Positions 7,445 through 17,138 of a DNA stretch of 47,743 bases are shown here, in pieces. A model generated the notes under the pieces. It searched no databases. It saw only the letters and a program-made list of their open reading frames with translations, and was not told the DNA's origin. The position numbers and the translations under genes were made by a program. Each line of letters opens with the position of its first letter. Positions within the stretch are counted from its first letter, which is position 1. Source of the DNA: Anaerolineales bacterium (GTDB lineage Bacteria; Chloroflexota; Anaerolineae; 4572-78; J111); assembly GCA_020634935.1 (NCBI GenBank), contig JACKAT010000043.1, positions 1 to 47,743 on the forward strand, given 5' to 3'.

Positions 7445-9637
7445 CTAGGCTGACACCATATCTTTAATCGCGCCGCGATCCTCTAAGGGGATGTCGGCGC
7501 CGGCTCGGTCGAGCGGAATTTCGGCGGCCCGTTCGATTTTGACGCCGCAGACTTTGTAATCGGGAATCTTGGCCCGTTGGTCGATGCGGTTGTCGGTCAG
7601 GATGTTGGCGGCGGCTTCGGCGAAGTGGAACGGAATGAAGACCGTTCCTTCCGGCGAGCGGCCGGTGACCAGCAGCCGGGCGGTGATCGTGCCGCGCCGC
7701 GAGGAGAGATCGACCCAATCGCCGGTTTTTAGTCCCAGCCGGGCAGCGTCGTTGGGATGCAGTTCGACCGTGGCTTCCGGCCAGATGGCGTTAAGCGCCG
7801 ACGGGCGAGTCATCGTGCCGCCGTGCCAATGGTAGAGCACCCGGCCGGTGCTGAGAATGAACGGATAGTCGGCGTCGGGTAGTTCGCTGTCGGTGCCGTA
7901 ATCGACGGTGTAAAATTTGCCGCGACCGCTGGGAAACTCCTCTTCAAATAGATAGGGCGTACCGGGATGATCGAAACTGGGACAGGGCCAGTGAACGCCG
8001 CCCTCGCGTTCTAAGCGGGCGTAGTCGATGCCGCCGAAATCGGGGGTGAGTTGGCGCATCTCCTCCCAAATTTCGGAGGGATGGCGATAATCCCAGCCGG
8101 CGGTGGTCAGGCCCAACTCTTTTTCGAGACGTTTGGCCAGATCGCAGATGATCTCCCAATCGGCGCGGGCCTGGCCGGTGGGCGAGACGGCCCGGCGGAT
8201 GCGCTGAACGCGGCGGTCGGAGTTGGTGAAGGTGCCGTCTTTCTCGGCAAAGGCGGCGGCGGGCAGGAGGACATCGGCGTAGACGTTGGTTTCGTTGAAA
8301 AAGATATCCTGGGCCACAAAGAATTCCAACTGCTCGATGGCTTCCTGGGCGTGGCGCAAATTCGGTTCGCTCATCATCGGGTTTTCGCCCATGACCCACC
8401 AGCCCTTGACCTGGCCGGTCAGAATGCCGTCGACCATCTCGGTGACGGTCAGGCCGGGCGTGTCGGGCAGGCGGCGCGAGGCGTCTTGGCTGTAGTAATA
8501 GTGCTCGAAGCGATGGCGGGTGTCGGGGTCGGTCACTTTTTGGTAGGCAGTGTAGACGTTGGGCAAGCCGCCGGAGTCGGAGCAGCCCTGAACGTTGTTT
8601 TGGCCGCGCAGGGGGTTGAGGCCCGTACCCGGCTTGCCGACGTGGCCAGTCATCAGGGCCAGGTTGGTCAAGCTCAGGGCGTTGTCGGTGCCGTGAGTGC
8701 TCTGGCTGATGCCCATGCCCCAGTAAAAGGCGGCGCGATGGGCCTGGCCGTACAAACGGGCGGCCTGGCGAATGTCGTCGGCCGGCACGCCGCTGATCTG
8801 CTCGGCCCATTCGGGCGTTTTGTCTTCCAGGCTCTCGACATAGTCGCTGAAGCCTTCGGTGCGCTGGCCGATAAAGTCGTCATTGACCAATTTCTCTTTG
8901 ACGATGACGTGGGCCATCGCGTTGAGGACGGCCACATCGGTACCCGGCTTTTGGCGCAGCCAGAGGGTGGCGAAGCCGGCCATTTCGGTATGGCGCGGAT
9001 CGATAACGATCAGTTTAGCGCCGTTGCGGGTTACCGCCTGTTTGAGGAAAGTGCTGATCACGGGATGGGTCTCGGTGGTGTTGCTGCCGGTCACGACGAA
9101 GCACTCCAAATCCTTCATCTCGGCGATGGAGTTGCTCATGGCGCTGGAGCCGATGGCCAACTGCAAGCCGGTCACGCTGCCGGCGTGACACAGCCGGGCG
9201 CAGTGATCGACGTTGTTGGTGCCGATGACGGCCCGCATTAGTTTTTGGTGTAGATAGTTGTCCTCGTTGGTGGCTTTGGCGCAGGCGTTGGCGGTGATGG
9301 CGTCGGGGCCATAGGTTTGGCGGATGCGGCCCAGCCCTGTGGCGGCCACATCGAGCGCCTCGGCCCAGGTGGCCTCGCGCCAATCATCGGGATAGCGGGA
9401 CGGGGTGCGGTGGCCCGGCGCGGGCGGCGTTTTGCGAATGAGCGGCACCTGCAACCGGTCGGCGTGGTGGACGTAGTCGGCGCCAAAGCGGCCCTTAACG
9501 CACAAGCGCCCGTAGTTGGGCGCGGCGTCGAAGGGAGCCTCGATGCGGAAGATAGTGTCATCTCGAACGTTTAGCAGTACCTGGCAGCCTACGCCGCAGT
9601 ACGGGCACGTTGAGCGGACGACCTTGTCAGCTTTCAT
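7445..9637 (-). CDS. fdhF: Formate dehydrogenase catalytic subunit (molybdopterin, Cys type)
   Basis: A 730-aa molybdenum or tungsten bis-MGD oxidoreductase expected to oxidise formate to CO2 in the cytoplasm. The N-terminal [4Fe-4S] site is C11, C14, C18 and C46. The active-site residue is C150 in DHCARLCHAG, next to H151; its codon is TGT at 9188-9190, so this is the cysteine and not the selenocysteine form. A Moco-binding core and a C-terminal molydopterin dinucleotide-binding domain (about residues 600-715, with ILSTGRVLYHWHGGTMTR) complete the family. There is no twin-arginine signal, in line with a cytoplasmic NAD-linked enzyme. The ATG at 9637 has AAAGGAGC upstream. It is first in a minus-strand cluster with the flavin and ferredoxin subunits. 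No fdhD or Moco-insertion gene is in the window. Confidence 0.94.
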   Translation of the reverse strand: MKADKVVRSTCPYCGVGCQVLLNVRDDTIFRIEAPFDAAPNYGRLCVKGRFGADYVHHADRLQVPLIRKTPPAPGHRTPSRYPDDWREATWAEALDVAATGLGRIRQTYGPDAITANACAKATNEDNYLHQKLMRAVIGTNNVDHCARLCHAGSVTGLQLAIGSSAMSNSIAEMKDLECFVVTGSNTTETHPVISTFLKQAVTRNGAKLIVIDPRHTEMAGFATLWLRQKPGTDVAVLNAMAHVIVKEKLVNDDFIGQRTEGFSDYVESLEDKTPEWAEQISGVPADDIRQAARLYGQAHRAAFYWGMGISQSTHGTDNALSLTNLALMTGHVGKPGTGLNPLRGQNNVQGCSDSGGLPNVYTAYQKVTDPDTRHRFEHYYYSQDASRRLPDTPGLTVTEMVDGILTGQVKGWWVMGENPMMSEPNLRHAQEAIEQLEFFVAQDIFFNETNVYADVLLPAAAFAEKDGTFTNSDRRVQRIRRAVSPTGQARADWEIICDLAKRLEKELGLTTAGWDYRHPSEIWEEMRQLTPDFGGIDYARLEREGGVHWPCPSFDHPGTPYLFEEEFPSGRGKFYTVDYGTDSELPDADYPFILSTGRVLYHWHGGTMTRPSALNAIWPEATVELHPNDAARLGLKTGDWVDLSSRRGTITARLLVTGRSPEGTVFIPFHFAEAAANILTDNRIDQRAKIPDYKVCGVKIERAAEIPLDRAGADIPLEDRGAIKDMVSA

Positions 9638-9839
9638 ACGCTGCTCCTTTTAGATATACCTGTAATATATCAGAGAGTATTGATAGTAGGGACTGTAACA
9701 AATAATCGGTCAGAGGTCAAATTCCACGTAGAACTCGCTTAATTTTTTTCCGCTGGCTCACGATCAATTTTGATCTAGAACTGAACCCTCCTACAATATC
9801 GATTTGATTTGACGACCGGTTATTTGCCTCAGGTTTAAT

Positions 9840-11276
9840 ATGAGATTGAAAGCATCCCATTTATCGACCTTCGCTCAAAGTGACGTTTGCCGGAAAGGGT
9901 CAATCCTCGTTACGGTGGGCGCGCTTTTATTGATTGGCTACACCACGCTGTTTCCTTTTGATTTCACTATGATCGACGATCTGTCGCCGAGCGGTATCGT
10001 GCGCCAATTCGACTGGCGGCTAGTTAAGCCTGACGTTATCTGGGATTTCGGGCGGAATGTGTTGCTGTTTCTGCCGTGGGGTTTCGGGCTAACCGGCTTG
10101 CTCGGGCGAACAAATCTGTCCCGAAAATCGATAATTTTACTCGTCACCATCGTTAGCTTCTTTTTATCAAGCAGCATCGAAATTTCACAATTATTTCTAA
10201 CCGCCCGGACCTCCTATGGGCTGGATATTATTTCTAACGGGCTGGGCGGATGTATAGGTTGCTACTGTTTCTACCGATGGGGAGAGGAGAGTATAAATGC
10301 GGCCTTGAGGCTGATCAAGCATATCCAAAAGCGGCTGTCCCCCGGCCTTCTGATCGCTGGTTTGATCCTCTATCTTCTTGGCGTGGGGTTAGTTACAACT
10401 TATCTGCACTATGGAAACACGCTCAAAAATTGGAATACGACCTACTCGCTGGTATTAGGTAATGAAAAAACCGGCGAACGCCCCTGGCAAGGCTACATCG
10501 CCTACCTCTCTATGGCCGATACAACCGTCTCGCCGGATCAAGTCGAGCCGATCTTTGCGCAAGGCGATCAACCCAGCCCCTTGGCGGATCATGTCGTGGT
10601 GTCGTATCAATTTGTCGGCCAGCCAGAAGATTTAGAGCAAACCGGGTCTACATTTCCACTCACGCCGGCGATCGTCAGGCCGAAAATCAATCCGGAACAC
10701 GGGCTGCACCTGACCGCGAAGCAGTGGTTGCAAACGACATCACCCGTCACATCGCTGATCGAAAAACTGGCCGATAGTTCTCAATTTACGCTGGATATGG
10801 TGATCGCCACCACCGATTTGCAGCAGACGGGTCCGGCTCAAATCGTATCGATCTCCCCCAATATCTATAATCGCAACCTAACCGTGAGCCAGGAAGACAG
10901 CAATTTATTGATCCGGCTGCGCACGCCCTTGACCGGCAAGAATGGGCGGCGGCCGGAGTTGAGCATCCCCAATGTCTTTCAAGATACCAACCCTCATCAT
11001 GTGCTGGTGACTTATGATGGGTTTAATTTAACCGTTTATGTCGATACCCCCCAGCAGCCCTACACCTTTACCTACAGGCCGGAGGTAATGTTGTTTCGCT
11101 TTTTACTGCCGATTCACGTCTGGCAAATTCGGCTTACCGCTCAGAATCTGATCGTTTTTAAGGTTATGTTTTACTGTCTGATCGGCGGCCCGGTGTTGCT
11201 GATTGTCGCTTTAATGGTTCGGCTCAGGAAGGCGAAACCTATCTTGACAAAGCCCCAGAGTCGAGTTACATTATAA
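9840..11276 (+). CDS. VanZ-like membrane protein with LamG-like extracytoplasmic domain
   Basis: A 478-aa membrane protein. Residues about 20-200 are VanZ-like, with several membrane spans (around 22-38, 70-87, 97-115, 127-146 and 166-186) and the family motifs GRNVLLFLPWGFGL and DIISNGLGG. A soluble region of about 230 residues follows, with a beta-sandwich pattern like LamG/concanavalin-type domains (HHVLVTYDGFNLTVYVD), then a last membrane span at about 440-460. VanZ proteins are linked to teicoplanin resistance in some Firmicutes, but most homologues have no assigned role, so a cell-surface function is as far as I can go. The gene is divergent from the formate dehydrogenase cluster across a 202-bp gap and is followed by two hairpins ending in a T-run. 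Confidence 0.8.
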   Translation: MRLKASHLSTFAQSDVCRKGSILVTVGALLLIGYTTLFPFDFTMIDDLSPSGIVRQFDWRLVKPDVIWDFGRNVLLFLPWGFGLTGLLGRTNLSRKSIILLVTIVSFFLSSSIEISQLFLTARTSYGLDIISNGLGGCIGCYCFYRWGEESINAALRLIKHIQKRLSPGLLIAGLILYLLGVGLVTTYLHYGNTLKNWNTTYSLVLGNEKTGERPWQGYIAYLSMADTTVSPDQVEPIFAQGDQPSPLADHVVVSYQFVGQPEDLEQTGSTFPLTPAIVRPKINPEHGLHLTAKQWLQTTSPVTSLIEKLADSSQFTLDMVIATTDLQQTGPAQIVSISPNIYNRNLTVSQEDSNLLIRLRTPLTGKNGRRPELSIPNVFQDTNPHHVLVTYDGFNLTVYVDTPQQPYTFTYRPEVMLFRFLLPIHVWQIRLTAQNLIVFKVMFYCLIGGPVLLIVALMVRLRKAKPILTKPQSRVTL

Positions 11277-11302
11277 TGAGAAGTTAGGATGTAAAAGAAG
11301 AG

Positions 11303-11371
11303 AGCGGCTCCAGCATGGCCGAGCCTCTGCAGCATAACCCATTTCACCCGGTTGGAATGGGTTTTTTGTTA
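11303..11371 (+). terminator. Double hairpin and T-run after VanZ-like gene
   Basis: A first stem pairs AGAG-GGCTC with GAGCC-CTCT (about 11303-11330). A second pairs AACCCATT (11337-11344) with AATGGGTT (11357-11364) and runs into TTTTTTGTT. This fits a rho-independent terminator for the upstream gene. It lies only 50 bases before the putA start, so it could also act as a leader attenuator for putA if transcription starts upstream of it. Confidence 0.75.
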
Positions 11372-11420
11372 CCTCACTAAAATTTCTGCTTTCATTTCTG
11401 CTTTCAAGGAGGGAGAACTT

Positions 11421-14400
11421 ATGAGCATGCAAGCTATTCAGGATCGACTCACTATTGTACGGGGTCAAGACCTTAGCGATGAGGCGCTGGCCCAGGAAAC
11501 TGTGGCCCTGGCTGAAGACATGCTGCGGGTCGCCCAGCTCAACCAGAAAAGTAAGGAGAAGGCTCAGGCCGAGAAAATCGCGGGGATGATTGAGGACCCC
11601 ATTGGTAAGGCGTTGACTATTGCCCTGTGCGACCAGGCGTTTCGCAGCCACAAGCCGGCCCGCATCGCCGACCAGATTCAATATCTGGTTAAAAGTTACG
11701 GTATGCCGCGTTATATGAAACAGTGGGAGCAGGTGGCGCTGGCCTTGGCCGGGGTCATCGGCCAGGTGATCCCGCAGGTAGTAGTGCCGCCGTTTGTGCA
11801 GCGGCTGCGCCACGAAACCGAAGCCGTGATTCTGCCCGGCGAAGAGGAGCCGCTGCAAGCTTATCTCAAAAAGCGGCGCGACGCCGGCATTAGTCTTATT
11901 CTCAACCAACTGGGCGAGGCTATTTTGGGCGAAGGTGAGGCCGAGCGGCGGCGGCAAGCTTATCTCGACCTGCTGGCCCGTGACGACGTCGAGTCAATTT
12001 CGATCAAAATCTCGTCGATATTCAGCCAGATCAATCTGATCAGCTTTGACCACACGGTCGAACTCATTAAAAGGGAGCTGCGTGATCTTTATCGGATGGC
12101 GATGGCTCACCCCTATCATCATCCCGACGGCCGCCAGACGGATAAGTTCATCAACCTTGATATGGAGGAGTATCGCGATCTCCATCTGACAGTCGATGCC
12201 TTTTGCCAAGTATTAGATGAACCGGAGTTTTTGTTCTACTACGGCGGCCTGGTGCTGCAAGCCTACCTGTCCGACTCATATGAGATTCAGAAAAAACTGA
12301 CCGAGTGGTCGCTAAAGCGGGTAGGGCGCGGCGGCGCGCCGATTAAAATCCGGCTGGTTAAAGGGGCTAACCTGGCGATGGAAAAGGCCGAAGCATCGCT
12401 GCATGGCTGGCCGCAAGCGCCATACGATAGTAAGCCGCAAGTAGACGCTAATTTTAAGCGGATGATCAGCTACGCCTGCCATCCGGGTCGCGCCAAGGCG
12501 GTCCATTTAGGCATCGCCAGCCACAACCTGTTTGAGATTGCTTATGGGCTGCTGCTGCGCTCGGTGCATCAGATCGAGCCGTACATCTCTTTCGAGATGT
12601 TGGAAGGCATGGCTAATCACCAAGCTCGGACGGTGCATCAGGTCGCCGGCGGGTTGACCCTATACGCGCCCATTGTCAAGGAAAACGATTTTCACAGCGC
12701 CATCGCCTACCTGGTACGCCGCCTGGACGAGAATACCGCCGAGGAAAATTTTTTACACGATCTCTTCGCCCTGGAGCCAGGCAGCGATCTGTGGCGCAAG
12801 CAGCGCGATTTCTTTTTGGCGGCAGTGCGCAGTAAAGATAAAGTTAGCACGCAGCCGCAGCGCCGCCAGGATCGAGCCACTGAAGTTCGCCAGTTCGATG
12901 CGGAGGCGCCGTTCCGTAACGAACCCGATACCGACTGGTCACTGCTGGCCAACCGGGTTTGGGTAGAAGGCTGGCTCAAAAAATGGCGCGAGGCCGATCC
13001 GATATCGATCCCGCTGCAGGTCGATGGTGAATTTATCAGCGATGACTTTCCGGGCGAAGGGAGCGATCCCTCTCGACCCGGCACGATCCCCTATCGCTAT
13101 GCTTTAGCCGATGAAACGTGGGTCGAGCGGGCGCTGACAGTGGCGGCTGCCGCCGCTCAAGAATGGGCAGCTAAGCCAGTTGAAGCCCGCAAAAAGCTGC
13201 TGGTGAACGTGGCTGAAGCGTTTGCCCAACAGCGCGGTAATTTCCTGGGCGCGATGATGGTGGATGGGGGCAAGGCCATGCCTGAGGCCGACCCCGAAAT
13301 CTCCGAGGCCATCGACTTTGCCAACTACTATGCTCGGTCGCTGGATTTGGGCGACGAGGTCGCTGACTGCTATATGGAACCGCTGGGGGTGGTGGTCGTT
13401 ACGCCGCCGTGGAACTTCCCACTGGCTATTCCAGCCGGCGGCGTACTGGCGGCGTTGATGGCCGGCAACGCGGTCATCCTCAAACCCGCGCCTGAAGCGA
13501 CGCTGGTCGGCTGGGAATTGGCCCAAGCATTTTGGCAAGCCGGTATCCCTAAAAACGTGCTGCAATTCCTACCCTGCCCCGATAACGAAGTCGGCCAAAA
13601 GTTGGTAACCGACAGCCGGGTCGGCGGCGTCATCCTGACCGGCTCGCTGGCCACGGCCAGGCTGTTTCAGGGCTGGCAGCCGGATATGTGCCTTATGGCC
13701 GAAACCAGCGGCAAAAACAGCCTCATCATCACCGCTATGGCCGACCACGATAAGGCCATCAAAGACCTGGTACGATCGGCTTTTGGGCATAACGGGCAGA
13801 AATGTTCGGCAGCCAGTTTGGCTATTCTCGAGGCCGAAGTTTACGACAGTGAAGCCTTTCGCCGGCAGTTGCGCGACGCCGCCGCCAGTCTCACCGTGGG
13901 GCCGGCCTGGGATACGGCCAGCGTGGTCACACCGCTAACCCAACCACCCAACCCTGATCTGCAACGGGCGTTCACGACATTAGAAGAGGGCGAGTCGTGG
14001 CTGTTGAAGCCAAAGATGATTGGCGGCAACCTCCGGCTATGGTCGCCCGGGATTAAGCTGGGGGTCAAGCCCAACAGCTTCTTCCACCTGACCGAGTGCT
14101 TTGGGCCGGTATTGGGACTAATGCGAGCCGACAATCTGGATCAGGCCATCGAGCTGGCCAACGCGCCCCAATTTGGGCTGACCAGCGGCCTGCACAGCCT
14201 CGACCGGCGGGAAATCAAACGCTGGCGTGATAAAATTCAGGCCGGCAACCTGTACATCAACCGCCACATCACCGGCGCGATTGTGCAGCGACAGCCGTTT
14301 GGCGGCTGGAAAGCGTCGAGTGTGGGGCCGGGGGCTAAAGCCGGCGGGGCCAACTATGTGCTGCAACTGGGGCGCTGGTCGCAGGTGGGCATGCCCAAAA

Positions 14401-15002
14401 ACCAGGCCGATGTATCGAATGAGGTCAATGTTGTTTTACAGCGCTGTCTGGCAATGGTCAAAGACGAAGCTTTATTAGAGCAGCTTAATGCTGCCGCCGG
14501 CAGCTACGCCTGGGCCTGGCAAACGCACTATGGCCAGGAATTCGATCCCAGCCAAATTCTAGGCGAGGCCAATGACTTCCGCTATCGGCCCTGCCCGATG
14601 GTCTTAGTTCGGGCCGAAGGGGAAGCGGATACGCTGGATATTTGTAAAATCGCGCTGGCTGCTCGTACCTGCGGCGCTCCCCTCACGATCAGTTTACCAC
14701 CGGCGGCGACGCAGTGGGCTTGGTGGGGATCGGCCGACGATATTCAAGTCATCTTGGAGGACGAGGCGGCTTTCATCGAGCGACTGCAAAAGGCGAAGGT
14801 CGATACTCGACTTCGAGCGCCCCAACCTATCCCCGCTGCTATGCGCCGGACCGCCCATGAGGTCGATGTGGCGGTCATCGATGAGCCGGTATTGAGCAAC
14901 GGCCGGTTAGAGCTGCGTTACTATCTACGCGAACAAGTTATTTCCTACACCTATCATCGCTACGGCAATATCATCACGCCGCCGAAGGGCGAGATCAGGT
15001 AA
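11421..15002 (+). CDS. putA: Bifunctional proline dehydrogenase / glutamate-semialdehyde dehydrogenase
   Basis: A 1193-aa enzyme that oxidises proline to P5C with FAD, then glutamate semialdehyde to glutamate with NAD+. The ATG at 11421 has AAGGAGGGA eight bases upstream; the open frame before it crosses the terminator, so longer starts are rejected. Residues to about 470 are the ProDH barrel, with ISIKISSI and IKIRLVKGAN. Residues about 520-1010 are an aldehyde dehydrogenase domain with PPWNFPLAIP, the general base E761 in AETSGKN and nucleophile C795 in GQKCSA. The last 170 residues form the extra C-terminal region of long PutA proteins. There is no N-terminal ribbon-helix-helix DNA-binding domain, so it should not repress its own gene as the E. 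coli protein does. The next gene, ornithine aminotransferase, makes the substrate of the second half. Confidence 0.95.
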   Translation: MSMQAIQDRLTIVRGQDLSDEALAQETVALAEDMLRVAQLNQKSKEKAQAEKIAGMIEDPIGKALTIALCDQAFRSHKPARIADQIQYLVKSYGMPRYMKQWEQVALALAGVIGQVIPQVVVPPFVQRLRHETEAVILPGEEEPLQAYLKKRRDAGISLILNQLGEAILGEGEAERRRQAYLDLLARDDVESISIKISSIFSQINLISFDHTVELIKRELRDLYRMAMAHPYHHPDGRQTDKFINLDMEEYRDLHLTVDAFCQVLDEPEFLFYYGGLVLQAYLSDSYEIQKKLTEWSLKRVGRGGAPIKIRLVKGANLAMEKAEASLHGWPQAPYDSKPQVDANFKRMISYACHPGRAKAVHLGIASHNLFEIAYGLLLRSVHQIEPYISFEMLEGMANHQARTVHQVAGGLTLYAPIVKENDFHSAIAYLVRRLDENTAEENFLHDLFALEPGSDLWRKQRDFFLAAVRSKDKVSTQPQRRQDRATEVRQFDAEAPFRNEPDTDWSLLANRVWVEGWLKKWREADPISIPLQVDGEFISDDFPGEGSDPSRPGTIPYRYALADETWVERALTVAAAAAQEWAAKPVEARKKLLVNVAEAFAQQRGNFLGAMMVDGGKAMPEADPEISEAIDFANYYARSLDLGDEVADCYMEPLGVVVVTPPWNFPLAIPAGGVLAALMAGNAVILKPAPEATLVGWELAQAFWQAGIPKNVLQFLPCPDNEVGQKLVTDSRVGGVILTGSLATARLFQGWQPDMCLMAETSGKNSLIITAMADHDKAIKDLVRSAFGHNGQKCSAASLAILEAEVYDSEAFRRQLRDAAASLTVGPAWDTASVVTPLTQPPNPDLQRAFTTLEEGESWLLKPKMIGGNLRLWSPGIKLGVKPNSFFHLTECFGPVLGLMRADNLDQAIELANAPQFGLTSGLHSLDRREIKRWRDKIQAGNLYINRHITGAIVQRQPFGGWKASSVGPGAKAGGANYVLQLGRWSQVGMPKNQADVSNEVNVVLQRCLAMVKDEALLEQLNAAAGSYAWAWQTHYGQEFDPSQILGEANDFRYRPCPMVLVRAEGEADTLDICKIALAARTCGAPLTISLPPAATQWAWWGSADDIQVILEDEAAFIERLQKAKVDTRLRAPQPIPAAMRRTAHEVDVAVIDEPVLSNGRLELRYYLREQVISYTYHRYGNIITPPKGEIR

Positions 15003-15073
15003 GGGGTAGATAGTTGGTTGGGCAGTTGGCTAAGTAATTTTCATAACTAACTTGTGAGTTTGAGACCAGGATG

Positions 15074-15149
15074 AATAGACAGGATTTACAGGATTTCCAA
15101 GATTAAAATAAGGAAAAATCATATTAATCCTGTTAATTCTGTCTAAATT
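15074..15149. repeat. AGACAGGATT-type inverted repeat, copy C
   Basis: The best-preserved copy: AATAGACAGGATTTACAGG at the left and AATCCTGTTAATTCTGTC at the right are imperfect inverted repeats. It lies in the 312-bp gap between putA and the ornithine aminotransferase gene. The rest of that gap (to 15314) is AT-rich with no gene. Confidence 0.7.
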
Positions 15150-15314
15150 AATGTAACAACTTAGAGTTGAAAACTACTTAGATAATTGGTTAATAAATTA
15201 ACTCCCTTTGAGATAATAGGGTATTAGGAGGTGGGGGTTATGGACTGTTTTCTTCGCCTTAGCCCCAGCCTTAGCCTTTACTATAAGTAATTCTAATTTA
15301 GGTAAGGAGATAAC

Positions 15315-16517
15315 ATGGATATCAACAAGTTAATAGACATCGAATATCGACATGGAGCGCACAATTACACGGCTTTGGATGTAGTCATCGAACGCGGCGA
15401 GGGGGTCTGGCTGTATGATGTGACCGGTAAAAAGTATCTGGACTGCCTGAGCGCCTATTCGGCGGTAAGCCAGGGACACTGTCATCCGCGGCTGGTCAAG
15501 GTGCTTACGGAGCAGGCTCAACAATTAACGTTGACGTCGCGGGCGTTTCGGAATAATCGCTATCCTTATTTTCTCCAAAAGCTGCATGAGGTGACCGGTT
15601 ATGATATGGCCCTGCCGATGAACTCCGGAGCCGAAGCGGTCGAGACGGCGATTAAGGTTGTCCGCAAATGGGCCTACGTTAAGAAAGGTGTGCCGCGCAA
15701 CCAGGCTGAGATTATCGTAGCCGGGGGGAATTTCCATGGGCGAACTATTACTATCATTTCGTTTTCATCGGAGCCGCAGTATAAAGACTTGTTTGGGCCG
15801 CATACCCCTGGATTCAAGATTGTCCCCTATGGGGATGTTCAGGCGATAAAAGAGGCCATTACGCCCCATACCGCCGGCGTGATGATCGAGCCGATTCAGG
15901 GCGAGGGCGGGGTGATTATGCCGCCGAACGGATATCTGCGCCAGGTACGAGAGGTTTGTACCCAGCACAACGTGCTCTTTATAGCTGACGAGATTCAGGT
16001 GGGGTTGGGTCGAACCGGCAAGCTGTTCGCCTGCGATCATGAAGGCGTACGGCCCGACGTGATGATTTTGGGTAAGGCGCTCAGCGGCGGCTTCTATCCG
16101 GTCAGCGCGGCGCTAGCCGATGAGGCAATTATGGGCGTGATCGAGCCGGGTGATCATGGCTCGACCTTTGGCGGCAATCCGTTGGGCAGCGCTGTCGCTA
16201 CTGAGGCGTTGAATATTATTATGGAAGAAGGGTTGGTAGAAAATGCGGCGGTGATGGGCCAATATTTTCAAGAGCGGTTGGCCGAAATTCCCAGTCCGCA
16301 TTTGAAAGAGGTTCGCGGACGGGGATTGTTAATTGGCGTCGAGGTCAATGACCAGGCCGGTGGCGCGCGCCGGTTCTGCGAAGCCCTGCGCGATGAAGGT
16401 ATTCTGTGTAAGGACACCCACGAAACGGTCATTCGGTTTGCCCCCCCGTTGACGATCGATCAGGAAACGATCGATTGGGCCATTCCGCGCATTACCCAAG
16501 TATTAAATCTAAACTAA
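15315..16517 (+). CDS. rocD: Ornithine--oxo-acid aminotransferase
   Basis: A 400-aa class III PLP aminotransferase that should turn ornithine and 2-oxoglutarate into glutamate semialdehyde and glutamate. The PLP lysine is K254 in LGKALSGG, with D225 in IADEIQVGLGRTG binding the cofactor. The N-terminal AHNYTALDVVIERGEG and the length are typical of ornithine rather than acetylornithine or GABA aminotransferases. AAGGAGATAAC precedes the ATG. Its product feeds the aldehyde dehydrogenase half of PutA just upstream, so the two genes form an arginine/ornithine/proline-to-glutamate route. The 312-bp gap with a repeat suggests they are separately promoted. Confidence 0.93.
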   Translation: MDINKLIDIEYRHGAHNYTALDVVIERGEGVWLYDVTGKKYLDCLSAYSAVSQGHCHPRLVKVLTEQAQQLTLTSRAFRNNRYPYFLQKLHEVTGYDMALPMNSGAEAVETAIKVVRKWAYVKKGVPRNQAEIIVAGGNFHGRTITIISFSSEPQYKDLFGPHTPGFKIVPYGDVQAIKEAITPHTAGVMIEPIQGEGGVIMPPNGYLRQVREVCTQHNVLFIADEIQVGLGRTGKLFACDHEGVRPDVMILGKALSGGFYPVSAALADEAIMGVIEPGDHGSTFGGNPLGSAVATEALNIIMEEGLVENAAVMGQYFQERLAEIPSPHLKEVRGRGLLIGVEVNDQAGGARRFCEALRDEGILCKDTHETVIRFAPPLTIDQETIDWAIPRITQVLNLN

Positions 16518-16529
16518 AAAGGTGTTGAT

Positions 16530-16592
16530 GGAGATGGGGAGATGAGGCGATTGGAGATGGGCTTCACTTCATCTCCTTATCGCCCCATCTCT
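16530..16592. terminator. Long imperfect hairpin between convergent genes
   Basis: GGAGATGGGGAGATGAGGCG at 16530-16549 pairs, with interruptions, with CGCCCCATCTC at 16581-16591, and the inner GGAGATG pairs with CATCTCC. It lies between the convergent rocD and a small minus-strand gene, so it may serve both as a terminator. No strong T-run follows. Confidence 0.5.
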
Positions 16593-16605
16593 AGCGTCGT
16601 GGTCC

Positions 16606-16884
16606 CTAACCTCTCCGGCTGGTGCCGGTCATCCGGGGTGGAAGCTGCATTTTTTGAGTAGTTGCCCGATTAACCTCAGGCACATTGGTTTCATGAAACA
16701 AAACGAGCGCAAAGGTAGCAAACTTAATCGTATTTCCTTCTTGATAATTAACAACTTGATACTTCGTATCAATCACAGTAACGTGGGGATATTGCTGTAA
16801 CCATTGATCGATTTGGTAGCCGACGCCGCCGTCATCGCCAAAGCTATGGAATTCAACAATACCGGTAACCTCTTTCTGGCTCAT
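16606..16884 (-). CDS. Small conserved-type protein, weakly Cse60/DUF2758-like
   Basis: A 92-aa cytoplasmic protein. AGGAGATACCTA directly before the ATG is a strong ribosome binding site and supports a real gene. Residues 20-65 follow a pattern of an amphipathic helix (YQIDQWLQQYP), VIDTKYQVV and a strand ending ALVLFHE, which recalls the small sporulation protein Cse60/DUF2758 family. The resemblance is only in pattern and may not be true homology. The C-terminal tail (about 71-92) is basic and looks unstructured. It is a single gene between convergent rocD and the divergent sigma factor gene. The function is unknown. Confidence 0.65.
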   Translation of the reverse strand: MSQKEVTGIVEFHSFGDDGGVGYQIDQWLQQYPHVTVIDTKYQVVNYQEGNTIKFATFALVLFHETNVPEVNRATTQKMQLPPRMTGTSRRG

Positions 16885-17138
16885 TAGGTATCTCCTGATA
16901 GATGGGTTGATTGTAATTTAGAGAGTATAGCACGGTTAAGATTGAGTGACAATCTTAAGGATGAGCAGCCGAGTTTTTAACTTGTGGGCGTAAGCTTGTT
17001 TGCTAAATAGAGTTATGGTATCGTGGAAGAACGGGATTTTTAACACCTGAACTAAATTCAACCCAAAGCCGAATCTTTTTAACTGAAAGCAAGACTCAAT
17101 GAGTAAGGTGGATCACCCCGAAAGGAGATAGCCGGACT

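Noticed and set aside
9188..9190. Possible selenocysteine in formate dehydrogenase
   Set aside because: The active-site codon is TGT (Cys), and no in-frame TGA is present.
8051..9241. Long plus-strand frame (396 codons) opposite fdhF
   Set aside because: Antisense shadow; the minus strand carries the clear molybdoenzyme motifs.
11352..11420. Longer N-terminus for PutA
   Set aside because: It would start inside the terminator T-run; AAGGAGGGA before ATG 11421 decides the start.
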